Source of the DNA: Paenibacillus turicensis
Lineage (GTDB): Bacteria; Bacillota; Bacilli; Paenibacillales; Paenibacillaceae
NCBI RefSeq assembly: GCF_017873435.1
Contig: NZ_JAGGKG010000029.1
Span: forward strand, 1 to 47,741
Direction of reading: 5' to 3'
Length of the DNA: 47,741 bases
The notes beneath the pieces were generated by a model. It was given only the letters and a program-made list of their open reading frames with translations, was not told where the DNA came from and did no database searches. The position numbers were made by a program, and so were the translations under genes. Below, in pieces: positions 18,827 to 26,422 of the stretch; the first letter of the stretch is position 1, and every line of letters starts with the position of its first letter.

Positions 18827-20557
18827 TTAAGCGAATTGTGCACCAAATTGAGCACGATGCAGACGGCTGTAAGTGCCATCTAGTTTAAGCAGCTGCTCAT
18901 GTGTTCCTTCCTCTAAAACGCCTTGCTCTGCAACAACGACAATCCGATCAGCATCCTTAATCGTCGCCAAACGATGGGCAATGACCAATGTCGTTCTGCC
19001 TTTGGACAATTCAGACAAAGCAAGCTGAATCGCTGCTTCGGTTTCTGTGTCTAATGCAGAGGTAGCTTCATCCAAAATTAAAATTGGAGGGTTTTTCAAA
19101 AACATACGTGCAATGGACAAGCGTTGCTTCTGACCACCAGACAGCTTTACTCCACGCTCCCCAATCATCGTGTCTAAGCCTTCTGGATACTCCAGTATTA
19201 ATTCCTCTAGCTGGGCTCGTCTTGCCGCCTCCCAAATAGCTTCCTCTGACGCATTTAGATCACCATAGGCGATATTTTCACGAATTGTACCATCAAACAA
19301 GAATACATCCTGCTGCACGATCCCAATATGGGTACGGAGTGACTCTAATGTTAAATCTCGAACATCAATGCCATCAATTTGAATCGCACCTTCATCCACA
19401 TCATAAAATCGTGGCAATAAGCTACAAAGTGTAGTTTTACCCGCACCTGATGGGCCAACCAACGCCACTGTTTCTCCAGCGTTGATGTCTAAGTTTAGGT
19501 CTTTCAAAATTTTATCTTTATTTTCATAACCAAAGGTAACATCTTTGTAGGAAATATTCCCTTTAATATTTGTTATCGTTTTAGCATTAGGAGCATCTGC
19601 TACATCTGGTTCTGTTTCTAATAGCTCCAAATACCGTTTAAAGCCAGCAATCCCTTTTGGATAGGTCTCGATCACACTATTAATTTGCTTAATCGGTCCT
19701 AAAAATATATTAGATAACATCACAAAGGCAACAAATTCACCATAGCTCATTTCTTTTTGAATCACAAACCATGTTCCACACACTAATACAAACAAATTCA
19801 CAAAACGCATTAATATAAAGCTGACGGAGGCGTTCCATGCCATAATGCGATACGTTAATAGCTTAGTTAGACGAAAACGTTCATTATTAACTGCAAACTT
19901 TTCAATCTCATGATTTTCATTCGCAAAAGCTTGAACAACACGAATTCCACTTACGTTGTTTTCCACTCTTGCATTATAATCCGCGATGTCCGCGAACATT
20001 TTATTAAATGCCTTGGACATTTTCCGGCTGAAATACAGCGATAGGTATATCATTAATGGAACAATGATGAAGGTTAATACTGCCAGCTTCCAATTGATCC
20101 CTAACATAATACCAAAGGCACCTGTTAACGTCATAATAGCAATAAATAAATCCTCTGGACCATGGTGGGCAATTTCCCCGATATCCATTAAATCATTGGT
20201 CATACGGGATACTAAATGTCCCGTTTTCGTATTATCAAAAAAGCGGAAAGATAACTTCTGCACACGATCAAACAGCTTTTTACGCATATCCGACTCAATA
20301 CTAATTCCGAGCTTATGCCCCCAATAGGTGACGACAAAATTTAAAAATGCACTAAACAAATAAATCGTTAACAAAATAATGCAGGCATACAAAATCGTTT
20401 TCCAATTCCCTTGGGGAAGCAAATCGTCGATCACTTTATTAATTGCAAGTGGAAACACTAATTCCAATAAGGCTGCAAAAATTGCACATGTAAAATCTAT
20501 AATAAAAAGCCATTTATAGGGTCGATAATATTCAAAAAAGCGCCTGAGCAATGTCAT
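18827..20557 (-). CDS. ABC exporter, fused membrane and ATPase domains
   Basis: A half-size exporter of 576 residues. It has six N-terminal membrane helices (about 15-300) and a nucleotide-binding domain with Walker A (GPSGAGKTT), Q-loop (IVQQDVFLFDG), signature (LSGGQKQR), Walker B (ILILDEATSALD) and H-loop (IAHRL). It would act as a homodimer, as drug or lipid exporters of the MsbA/BmrA kind do, or pair with a distant partner; the substrate is not known. Start choice is open: the annotated ATG abuts AGAGAGGG, and a TTG six bases downstream (20551) has better spacing. The iron permease genes end 81 bases upstream. Confidence 0.93.
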   Translation of the reverse strand: MTLLRRFFEYYRPYKWLFIIDFTCAIFAALLELVFPLAINKVIDDLLPQGNWKTILYACIILLTIYLFSAFLNFVVTYWGHKLGISIESDMRKKLFDRVQKLSFRFFDNTKTGHLVSRMTNDLMDIGEIAHHGPEDLFIAIMTLTGAFGIMLGINWKLAVLTFIIVPLMIYLSLYFSRKMSKAFNKMFADIADYNARVENNVSGIRVVQAFANENHEIEKFAVNNERFRLTKLLTYRIMAWNASVSFILMRFVNLFVLVCGTWFVIQKEMSYGEFVAFVMLSNIFLGPIKQINSVIETYPKGIAGFKRYLELLETEPDVADAPNAKTITNIKGNISYKDVTFGYENKDKILKDLNLDINAGETVALVGPSGAGKTTLCSLLPRFYDVDEGAIQIDGIDVRDLTLESLRTHIGIVQQDVFLFDGTIRENIAYGDLNASEEAIWEAARRAQLEELILEYPEGLDTMIGERGVKLSGGQKQRLSIARMFLKNPPILILDEATSALDTETEAAIQLALSELSKGRTTLVIAHRLATIKDADRIVVVAEQGVLEEGTHEQLLKLDGTYSRLHRAQFGAQFA

Positions 20558-20638
20558 CCCTCTCTCTTCGAATTTTAATATTTAAAAAACTGCTTATTTC
20601 AGCTTAAAATGATGAGTTATATTTTATTACTATGTTCA

Positions 20639-21676
20639 TTAATCTTTAGCTTTAGCTAATAAATAGAGGAAGAATGGTGCACCTAATACAGCTACAACTA
20701 GACCTGTTGGTACTTCTGTTGGCTGTAAAATCCATCTGCCAATCGTATCTGCCGAAATGACTAGCAAGCTACCTACTAAGGCTGAGGTTGGCAACAGGTA
20801 TTGATGTCTTGGTCCGACTAATCGTCTCGCCACATGAGGTCCAATTAAACCTACGAAGCCAATTCCCCCACTCACTGAAACACAAGCAGCTGCTAAGCCT
20901 ACTGCTGCCGCAAGGAACTTGATTTGCTCTCTAGACACATTTGCCCCTAAGCCCATTGCCGTATTTTCGCCAAGATTAAGCACATCAAGCACCCTAGCTT
21001 TTATGAATATGTAGGGAAGCAAAATTACAATCCAGGGAAGTAGTGTCCATACGAATTTCCATGTCGTCCCCCAAATGCTACCTGCAAGCCATGTCGCAAC
21101 AAACTGGTATTTCTCAGGACTTAAACGCAATGTCAGCACGATCATAGCTGAATTAATACCCGCGGATATTGCTACCCCAGTTAAAATTAAACGAGTGGGT
21201 AAAATCCCTTTATTACGTTTATAAGACAACCCATAAATTATAATTGCTGTTAACGAAGCACCTACTAATGCTAAAAATGGTAACCCGAGGACAGGAACCG
21301 CTGTAGTTGCAGGATAAAATGCGATAAATAACATAACAACTAACCCTGCACCAGAATTAATCCCTAAAATCCCTGGGTCTGCAAGTGCATTACGAGAAAT
21401 CGCCTGCATAATACAGCCTGAAGCTGCTAGACCTGCACCAATCAAGATAGCGATCACGATCCGAGGCAAACGAAATTGGAATAAAATTAAATTTTGCTTT
21501 TTGGTTCCATTCCCTAGCAAAGTATCTAATAGCTCTGCTGGCGTTAATCGAATGTGACCTGTGTTTATACTAATAATGAATACAACTAAGATTAAAAGAG
21601 CTAATATCCCCATGATAAGAACAGCTTTCCTGCGATCCCTCTTGTCAGCTGTATACATAACCGCTGAGTTTGCCAT
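20639..21676 (-). CDS. FecCD-type iron-siderophore permease (second)
   Basis: A 345-residue polytopic protein with about nine to ten membrane helices and the FecCD motifs (LPRIVIAILIGAGLAASGCIMQ, DPGILGINSGAGL, GLIGPHVARRLVG, EVPTGLVVAVLGAPFF). It forms a heterodimeric channel with the protein encoded just upstream. The ATG follows the previous stop with no gap and has AAAGGAGGGAG upstream, so the pair is co-translated. No binding protein or FecE-type ATPase is in the window, so the complex must borrow these from elsewhere, as B. subtilis YfiZ-YfhA does. Controlled through the shared Fur-type promoter. Confidence 0.94.
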   Translation of the reverse strand: MANSAVMYTADKRDRRKAVLIMGILALLILVVFIISINTGHIRLTPAELLDTLLGNGTKKQNLILFQFRLPRIVIAILIGAGLAASGCIMQAISRNALADPGILGINSGAGLVVMLFIAFYPATTAVPVLGLPFLALVGASLTAIIIYGLSYKRNKGILPTRLILTGVAISAGINSAMIVLTLRLSPEKYQFVATWLAGSIWGTTWKFVWTLLPWIVILLPYIFIKARVLDVLNLGENTAMGLGANVSREQIKFLAAAVGLAAACVSVSGGIGFVGLIGPHVARRLVGPRHQYLLPTSALVGSLLVISADTIGRWILQPTEVPTGLVVAVLGAPFFLYLLAKAKD

Positions 21677-22735
21677 CTATAGCTCCCTCCTTTCTTTACG
21701 AGCCAAGTAGAGGAAAAACGGTACGCCAATTAATGCGATTAATGCACCAATTGGAGTCTCATAAGGAGGATTAATAATTCTGGCTGTTAAATCAGCCAGC
21801 ACCACCAATAAGCTTCCTAGAACTGCTGAGCAAGGAATAATCCAACGGTAATCCACCCCAACAATATATCGCGTCAAATGTGGAATAATTAGACCTACAA
21901 AACCAACAGGACCTACAACGGAAACCGCTGAGCCTGCCAAAATTAAAATAATAATGGTCGCTACTAGCTTCACTAAATTCGTTCTTTGCCCCAAGCCTTT
22001 AGCTACATCTTCCCCAAGACTTAACATCGTAATCGAACGGGAAATAATGATGGCTCCTATTAACGCACTAATTACCCAAGGAGACATGATTTCTAATTGA
22101 AGCCACTTTGTCCCTGACACCCCACCTGCATACCAAAAGGCAATGTCCTGACCAATTCTAAAGTGTAATGCAATTGCTTCACTTAATGCCGCAAACAATG
22201 CACTTAACGCAGAACCTGCTAACACTAAACGTACAGGTGAAAGTCCACCTTTGGCTAACGAACCAATTCCATAAACTAACCCTGCGCCTACACCAGCACC
22301 AACAAACGAATACATAATAAGGAACATAAATGGTAATCCTGGTGCAAAAGCAAAGCACAAGGCAAGTGCAAGTCCCGCCCCTGCATTTAATCCTAACAGC
22401 CCAGAATCCGCCATCGGGTTACGGGTCATTCCTTGCATAAGTGCGCCCGCTACGGCGAAGCAAGCTCCTACCATCGCAGCACCCAGCACACGCGGCAAGC
22501 GAAGCTCTTGAATAATAAGATGATTGGTCACCGTATCATTAAAATGGAATACTGCATCCCATACCTCTGACAACTTTATATCTGCTGCACCAAGTGCAAT
22601 GGATAACCCAATACTGAAAAGTAGTAAAACTACACCGCCTGTCAATATAAGCGTGGCGGCAATTGGACGACTTTTGAGCTTCCTTTTTTTTGGCGCATCG
22701 TCATCCTCTGTAGCTGATGGAGCATATTGCATCAT
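21677..22735 (-). CDS. FecCD-type iron-siderophore permease (first)
   Basis: A 352-residue permease with a hydrophilic N-terminus, about ten membrane helices, LPRVLGAAMVGACFAVAGALMQG, DSGLLGLNAGAGL and GLIIPHLTRYIVG. These are typical FecC/FhuB features for moving ferric siderophores with an external ATPase. I start at 22735 because AAGGGTG lies 8 bases upstream; an ATG at 22753 would include that site and lacks one of its own. It heads the two-gene operon behind a promoter with a Fur-like palindrome between -35 and -10, and faces pbpG divergently. Confidence 0.93.
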   Translation of the reverse strand: MMQYAPSATEDDDAPKKRKLKSRPIAATLILTGGVVLLLFSIGLSIALGAADIKLSEVWDAVFHFNDTVTNHLIIQELRLPRVLGAAMVGACFAVAGALMQGMTRNPMADSGLLGLNAGAGLALALCFAFAPGLPFMFLIMYSFVGAGVGAGLVYGIGSLAKGGLSPVRLVLAGSALSALFAALSEAIALHFRIGQDIAFWYAGGVSGTKWLQLEIMSPWVISALIGAIIISRSITMLSLGEDVAKGLGQRTNLVKLVATIIILILAGSAVSVVGPVGFVGLIIPHLTRYIVGVDYRWIIPCSAVLGSLLVVLADLTARIINPPYETPIGALIALIGVPFFLYLARKERREL

Positions 22736-22786
22736 GTTATTTTCACCCTTCATTTCTTAACTAAAATGTGCTTAGCATTAAATCTC

Positions 22787-22816
22787 ATTCTAAATAACAA
22801 TGATAATCATTGTCAA
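22787..22816 (-). promoter_or_regulatory. Fur-controlled promoter of the permease operon
   Basis: The minus strand reads TTGACA (22811-22816), an 18-bp spacer and TAGAAT (22787-22792). A perfect 17-bp palindrome (22797-22813) with core TGATAATCA matches the Fur box and fills the spacer, so bound Fur would block polymerase. Iron limitation should switch the operon on. Confidence 0.85.
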
Positions 22817-22847
22817 TGCAATAAATAAGAAGATTTTAATTTTATTT

Positions 22848-22877
22848 TGAATAACGTCTCCAAACTTTCCCATACTA
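22848..22877 (+). promoter_or_regulatory. Sigma-G-like promoter of pbpG
   Basis: TGAATA (22848-22853), 17 bases, CATACTA (22871-22877), matching the forespore sigma-G pattern. Start would be near 22884, 33 bases before the ATG. Sigma-F shares much of this pattern, so both are possible. Confidence 0.75.
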
Positions 22878-22916
22878 TGACTTAGTACGTCAAGTCTTAC
22901 ATAAGGGGGAATCACG

Positions 22917-24980
22917 ATGGACCGTCTGTCCCGAAGCAATCGAAAATCTAAGCACAAGCTTCTATTTATCTTGCTGAAGCTTACCTCTGTGCTGGCTGTA
23001 TGCTTCATTATAGGAATGTCATTACTTCTACTTTACTTGTCACAAACGGCTCTTCCCCCCGCCGCTTATGATCGTAACTCCCAACTCATCGATATGAATG
23101 GAGAAGCGATTGCTGTGTTCTCAAGCGGAGAGCGCAATCGTCAGCCTATTGCCCTTTCAGAAGTATCACCATGGGTTGTGAAAGCTACGCTTGCGGTAGA
23201 GGATCGTAAATTTTATGAACATATTGGTTTTGATATCAAAGGAATGTTTCGTGCCTTATTTGTAAATTTAAAAGAGATGGATCGGGTACAAGGAGCAAGT
23301 ACGTTAACACAGCAGCTAGCACGTAATTTATATTTGTCCCATGAGCGTACATGGACGCGTAAATTAAAAGAAGCAATGTACACAGCTCAGCTCGAAATGA
23401 AATACAGTAAAAAAGAGATATTAACGATGTATTTAAATGAAATTTATTATGGTAAAGGTGCTTATGGTATTGAGGCTGCAGCTAAGATGTATTTTGGCAA
23501 GCCAGCAAATAAGCTGAGTATAGCGGAAAGTGCAATTTTAGCCGGAATTCCTAAGGGACCTACCTACTATTCTCCATATAACCATATGAAAAATGCTAAG
23601 GACCGCCAAAAAATAGTGTTATCAGCAATGGTGAGCACAAAAGCAATTACCCAAGCACAAGCAGATCAAGCCTATGAGGAAATGTTAAATTTTCAATCTG
23701 AGCAGCAACGTGTAACCTCAGATAAAGCACCCTATTTTAGAGATTATGTAAGAAATGTAGTGACCAACGAGCTTGGCTTTGAAGAAAATTTGTTAGAGCA
23801 TGGCGGATTACGTATTTATACTACGATTGATATGAACGCCCAGCAGGCCGCTGAAGCCGCTGTATCCTCTGAGCTAAAAGGGACGAAGGAGCTGGAGGCT
23901 GCTTTAGTTTCCATAGATCCACGTACAGGCTACATTAAAGCCATGGTTGGGGGCGCAAATTATTTAAATAGTCAATATAACCATGTGTTTGCTGGGACAA
24001 GACATCCTGGGTCTAGCTTTAAGCCAATTATGTATTTGTCCGCAATCGCATCTCAAAAAATGACACCAATGAGTGTATTTAATAGTGAACCTACCATTTT
24101 TCATTATGATAACAACCGCAAAACGTATAGTCCAAAAAATTTTAATGAGAAGTACAACGGCGAAATTGATATGCGTAAAGCGATTGCCGCCTCGGATAAT
24201 ATTTATGCCGTAAATACGATTTTAAAAATTGGAGCAGAACAGGTTATTGAGTTGGGCAAAAAGTTAGGGATTACAAGCCCAATGGAAGCCGTACCTTCAC
24301 TAGCACTCGGGACGTCTCCTATTAGCCCGTTTGAGATGGCCTCTGCTTTTGCGGTCATAAGTAACCAAGGTGCTAAAAAACCACCAATTGCCGTTTTAAA
24401 AATTACAGATGAGCAAGGTAACATATTGTATACGGCTAATGACACACCCGCAGAACAAATTGTTCAACCCGCTGCCGCCTATGTATTGACACACCTACTT
24501 GAAAGCGTATTTGAAACGGGTGGAACAGGTAACCGTGTGTCTGATACGATCAAGCGACCTGTTGCTGGGAAGACGGGTACGACAAGTACAGATGCATGGC
24601 TTGTTGGATACACACCTGAATTATCCACTGCGGTGTGGGTTGGCTACGATCAAGGTAAAATTCTGGATACAGCAGGTTCAAGAAAAGCTGCACCTATTTT
24701 TGCAAAGTTTACAGAAAAAGCGCTAGAAAAGGTACCGCCAAAAATTTTCCCAATTCCAGACGGTGTCGTTAGTGTATATATAGATCCGGAAAGTGGTAAG
24801 CTCGCCACAAATGACTGTCCTAGTAAAAGACTTGAGGCGTTTATTCAAGGAACGGAACCAACTGAGACTTGTACAGCGCATAGCCATGAGGAGCAGCCTG
24901 AACCTGTCGTACCACCTGTAGAGCCTAAAAAGGAAAATCGCTCATGGTGGAAAGATTTAAAGCGTTGGTGGATGAACTAG
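22917..24980 (+). CDS. pbpG: Class A penicillin-binding protein, sporulation type
   Basis: A bifunctional wall synthase of 687 residues. It has one N-terminal membrane segment (about 15-42) and a GT51 glycosyltransferase with catalytic E95 in AVEDRKFYEH, QGASTLTQQLARN and RKLKEAMYTAQLE. The transpeptidase has S366-S-F-K369, SDN and GKTGTT. A short Pro/Glu-rich tail ends in a Trp/Lys-rich stretch. AAGGGGGAATCACG precedes the ATG. The sigma-G-like promoter and the neighbour ywhD point to B. subtilis PbpG (YwhE), a forespore PBP needed with PbpF for spore peptidoglycan. The exact paralogue is inferred from these two facts. Confidence 0.9.
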   Translation: MDRLSRSNRKSKHKLLFILLKLTSVLAVCFIIGMSLLLLYLSQTALPPAAYDRNSQLIDMNGEAIAVFSSGERNRQPIALSEVSPWVVKATLAVEDRKFYEHIGFDIKGMFRALFVNLKEMDRVQGASTLTQQLARNLYLSHERTWTRKLKEAMYTAQLEMKYSKKEILTMYLNEIYYGKGAYGIEAAAKMYFGKPANKLSIAESAILAGIPKGPTYYSPYNHMKNAKDRQKIVLSAMVSTKAITQAQADQAYEEMLNFQSEQQRVTSDKAPYFRDYVRNVVTNELGFEENLLEHGGLRIYTTIDMNAQQAAEAAVSSELKGTKELEAALVSIDPRTGYIKAMVGGANYLNSQYNHVFAGTRHPGSSFKPIMYLSAIASQKMTPMSVFNSEPTIFHYDNNRKTYSPKNFNEKYNGEIDMRKAIAASDNIYAVNTILKIGAEQVIELGKKLGITSPMEAVPSLALGTSPISPFEMASAFAVISNQGAKKPPIAVLKITDEQGNILYTANDTPAEQIVQPAAAYVLTHLLESVFETGGTGNRVSDTIKRPVAGKTGTTSTDAWLVGYTPELSTAVWVGYDQGKILDTAGSRKAAPIFAKFTEKALEKVPPKIFPIPDGVVSVYIDPESGKLATNDCPSKRLEAFIQGTEPTETCTAHSHEEQPEPVVPPVEPKKENRSWWKDLKRWWMN

Positions 24981-25065
24981 TTCCATGACGGGATGCACAC
25001 GACTATCGTGGTCATTTTACTCGGAGTTGGTATAATATTTAGTAAAAACATAGAGCAGGTGTACA

Positions 25066-25464
25066 ATGAATAAAATCGGTTTATTGCATCATGTTGAACT
25101 GAATGTAGAAGATCTAGCACGCTCCTCCCAATTTTGGGGTTGGTTTCTCACAGAGTTAGGTTATAAGCCTTATCAAAAATGGAACGAGGGCTGTAGCTGG
25201 AAGCTAGGGGAAACCTATATTGTACTTGTACAAACGCCGGAGAAGTATTTAGACATCCCTTACCATCGTTGTCGTGTTGGGCTAAATCATCTAGCATTCC
25301 ATGCCTCATCTAGGGAGCAAGTGGATGACATTACGTTGCAAGCTAGATCCAAGGGGTACCGTATATTATATGAAGATAAGCACCCATTTGCCGGTGGCGA
25401 GCATTATTATGCTCTATTTTTTGAAGACCCTGATCGCATTAAAGTTGAACTTGTTGCTCCTTAA
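25066..25464 (+). CDS. VOC/glyoxalase-superfamily protein
   Basis: A 132-residue single VOC module. It has GLLHHVELNVEDLARSSQFW at the start, HLAFHASS in the middle and FEDPDRIKVELVAP at the end, giving a plausible metal set of His, His and Glu. Members include glyoxalase I, fosfomycin-modifying and bleomycin-binding proteins; nothing here fixes the substrate. CAGGTG stands about 4 bases before the ATG, and a TATAAT-like box is at 25032. An insertion element begins about 20 bases after its stop, so its natural terminator may have been displaced. Confidence 0.85.
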   Translation: MNKIGLLHHVELNVEDLARSSQFWGWFLTELGYKPYQKWNEGCSWKLGETYIVLVQTPEKYLDIPYHRCRVGLNHLAFHASSREQVDDITLQARSKGYRILYEDKHPFAGGEHYYALFFEDPDRIKVELVAP

Positions 25465-25479
25465 ATTCGAGAGGATCTA

Positions 25480-25704
25480 ATTAAAAAGGCTCTATTTAAA
25501 AATCAGTACTTGACAACAACTGGAGGGGGTAGCTACGATCCAGAGAGTTCTTGCGGTTGTTGTTAAAATCATATTCCTTTTTTATTGAAGTAAATTTATT
25601 GATGATGGAATTTGATTTTAAGAGACAACCTTCAGAATCTCTCTGTCCCTTCGCTAGTGTGGGTTAGCTGTCACGGACTGATTTCAAGATTGAGCCATTA
25701 AAAA
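25480..25704. mobile_element. MITE, 209 bp, with exact 8-bp target duplication (ISL3-like ends)
   Basis: The element proper is 25488-25696. Its outer 28 bases form inverted repeats that match at 22 of 28 positions, beginning GGCTC. Exact copies of ATTAAAAA flank it (25480-25487 and 25697-25704). Almost the whole element folds back on itself: CAGAGAG/CTCTCTG, GGTTGT/ACAACC, TTAAAATCA/TGATTTTAA and ATTCC/GGAAT follow in order towards a loop near 25590. It holds no gene. GGCTCT-type ends and 8-bp duplications are features of the ISL3 family, so I infer a non-autonomous ISL3 derivative. A TTGACA plus TACGAT pair inside could be a promoter. Confidence 0.85.
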
Positions 25705-25714
25705 AAGATAAACG

Positions 25715-25793
25715 AAAAGAACCTTCCACGCGCCACAGGGTTACAAAGGGTCTCTCCCCAACCTGTTTCTTCGGCTCGCAACGAGGTTCTTTT
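25715..25793 (-). terminator. Long structured 3' end of ywhD
   Basis: AAAAGAACCT (25715-25724) pairs with AGGTTCTTTT (25784-25793). Inside is an imperfect stem (GCGCC/GGCTCG) capped by CAGG...CCTG with GGGG/CCC. T-rich tracts follow on both strands, so it can end ywhD on minus and incoming plus transcripts. It is more elaborate than a normal terminator. Confidence 0.6.
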
Positions 25794-25803
25794 GTCTTTA
25801 ACT

Positions 25804-26316
25804 TTATGCTTCTAATGCCTGCTTAATTTCCTCTGGTGTGCGATCCCACCACTCCGGATTGGTCTCAATTAGCAGCTGCTTTAATGCTTGCTTATGGCCC
25901 GTTTCTAGTCCATCCAAAATAATTCTACGCTTGAGGGCGTAATCCATTTTATTGACATGGTCAGCTAAGATTTTCCAACCTCTACGTGCTTCGGTATCAA
26001 TCCACATTTCACAAGCGGTTAATCCTCCATAAAATTGTCCATCCTCCCCACGATCCACCGCTACCCATACGATCCATACTTGACGACCTGCTGGAACATC
26101 CTCACGGTTTACTGAGAATTTAATTCCCTTCTCTACCTTACTTTTTGCGTGCATAGCACCAATATCGATATAAGCCTCGTCCCCATCAATAATGACAGGA
26201 GACATACTATTTAAGTTAATAGAGCCTGCACCAAAACCTTTATGCTTACTCTTATCGTCGTTACTAATAATATTTAAGGCAAACATTTTTTTGCCTGTCT
26301 TTTGTGATTTATCCAT
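25804..26316 (-). CDS. ywhD: YwhD-family protein
   Basis: A 170-residue soluble protein of the YwhD family, recognised by FALNIISNDDKSKHKGFGAGSINLN near the start, the EMWID...RRGWKILADHVNKMDYALKR region, and WWDRTPEEI at the end. The function is not known. It neighbours pbpG in B. subtilis as here. AGGAGGT precedes the ATG at 26314-26316; a longer upstream reading contains that site. A promoter is at 26348-26375. Confidence 0.85.
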   Translation of the reverse strand: MDKSQKTGKKMFALNIISNDDKSKHKGFGAGSINLNSMSPVIIDGDEAYIDIGAMHAKSKVEKGIKFSVNREDVPAGRQVWIVWVAVDRGEDGQFYGGLTACEMWIDTEARRGWKILADHVNKMDYALKRRIILDGLETGHKQALKQLLIETNPEWWDRTPEEIKQALEA

Positions 26317-26347
26317 AATACCTCCTACATTTTCTATTAATAATTTT

Positions 26348-26375
26348 ATTTTAACTAATAATTCTTGTCCTGCAA
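26348..26375 (-). promoter_or_regulatory. ywhD promoter
   Basis: The minus strand reads TTGCAG (26370-26375), a 16-bp spacer and TAAAAT (26348-26353), with a leader of about 25-30 bases. Confidence 0.6.
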
Positions 26376-26422
26376 ACATATACATGCTGTAGATGCTTGT
26401 CAACAGGAGGTATCCATATCCA

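Noticed and set aside
18827..22735. ABC exporter as ATPase partner of the FecCD permeases
   Set aside because: The exporter carries its own fused membrane domain, so it is not a FecE-type import ATPase.
25540..25660. Known riboswitch or 6S RNA
   Set aside because: I compared the fold with classes I know and found no conserved core; the exact flanking duplications fit a mobile element better.
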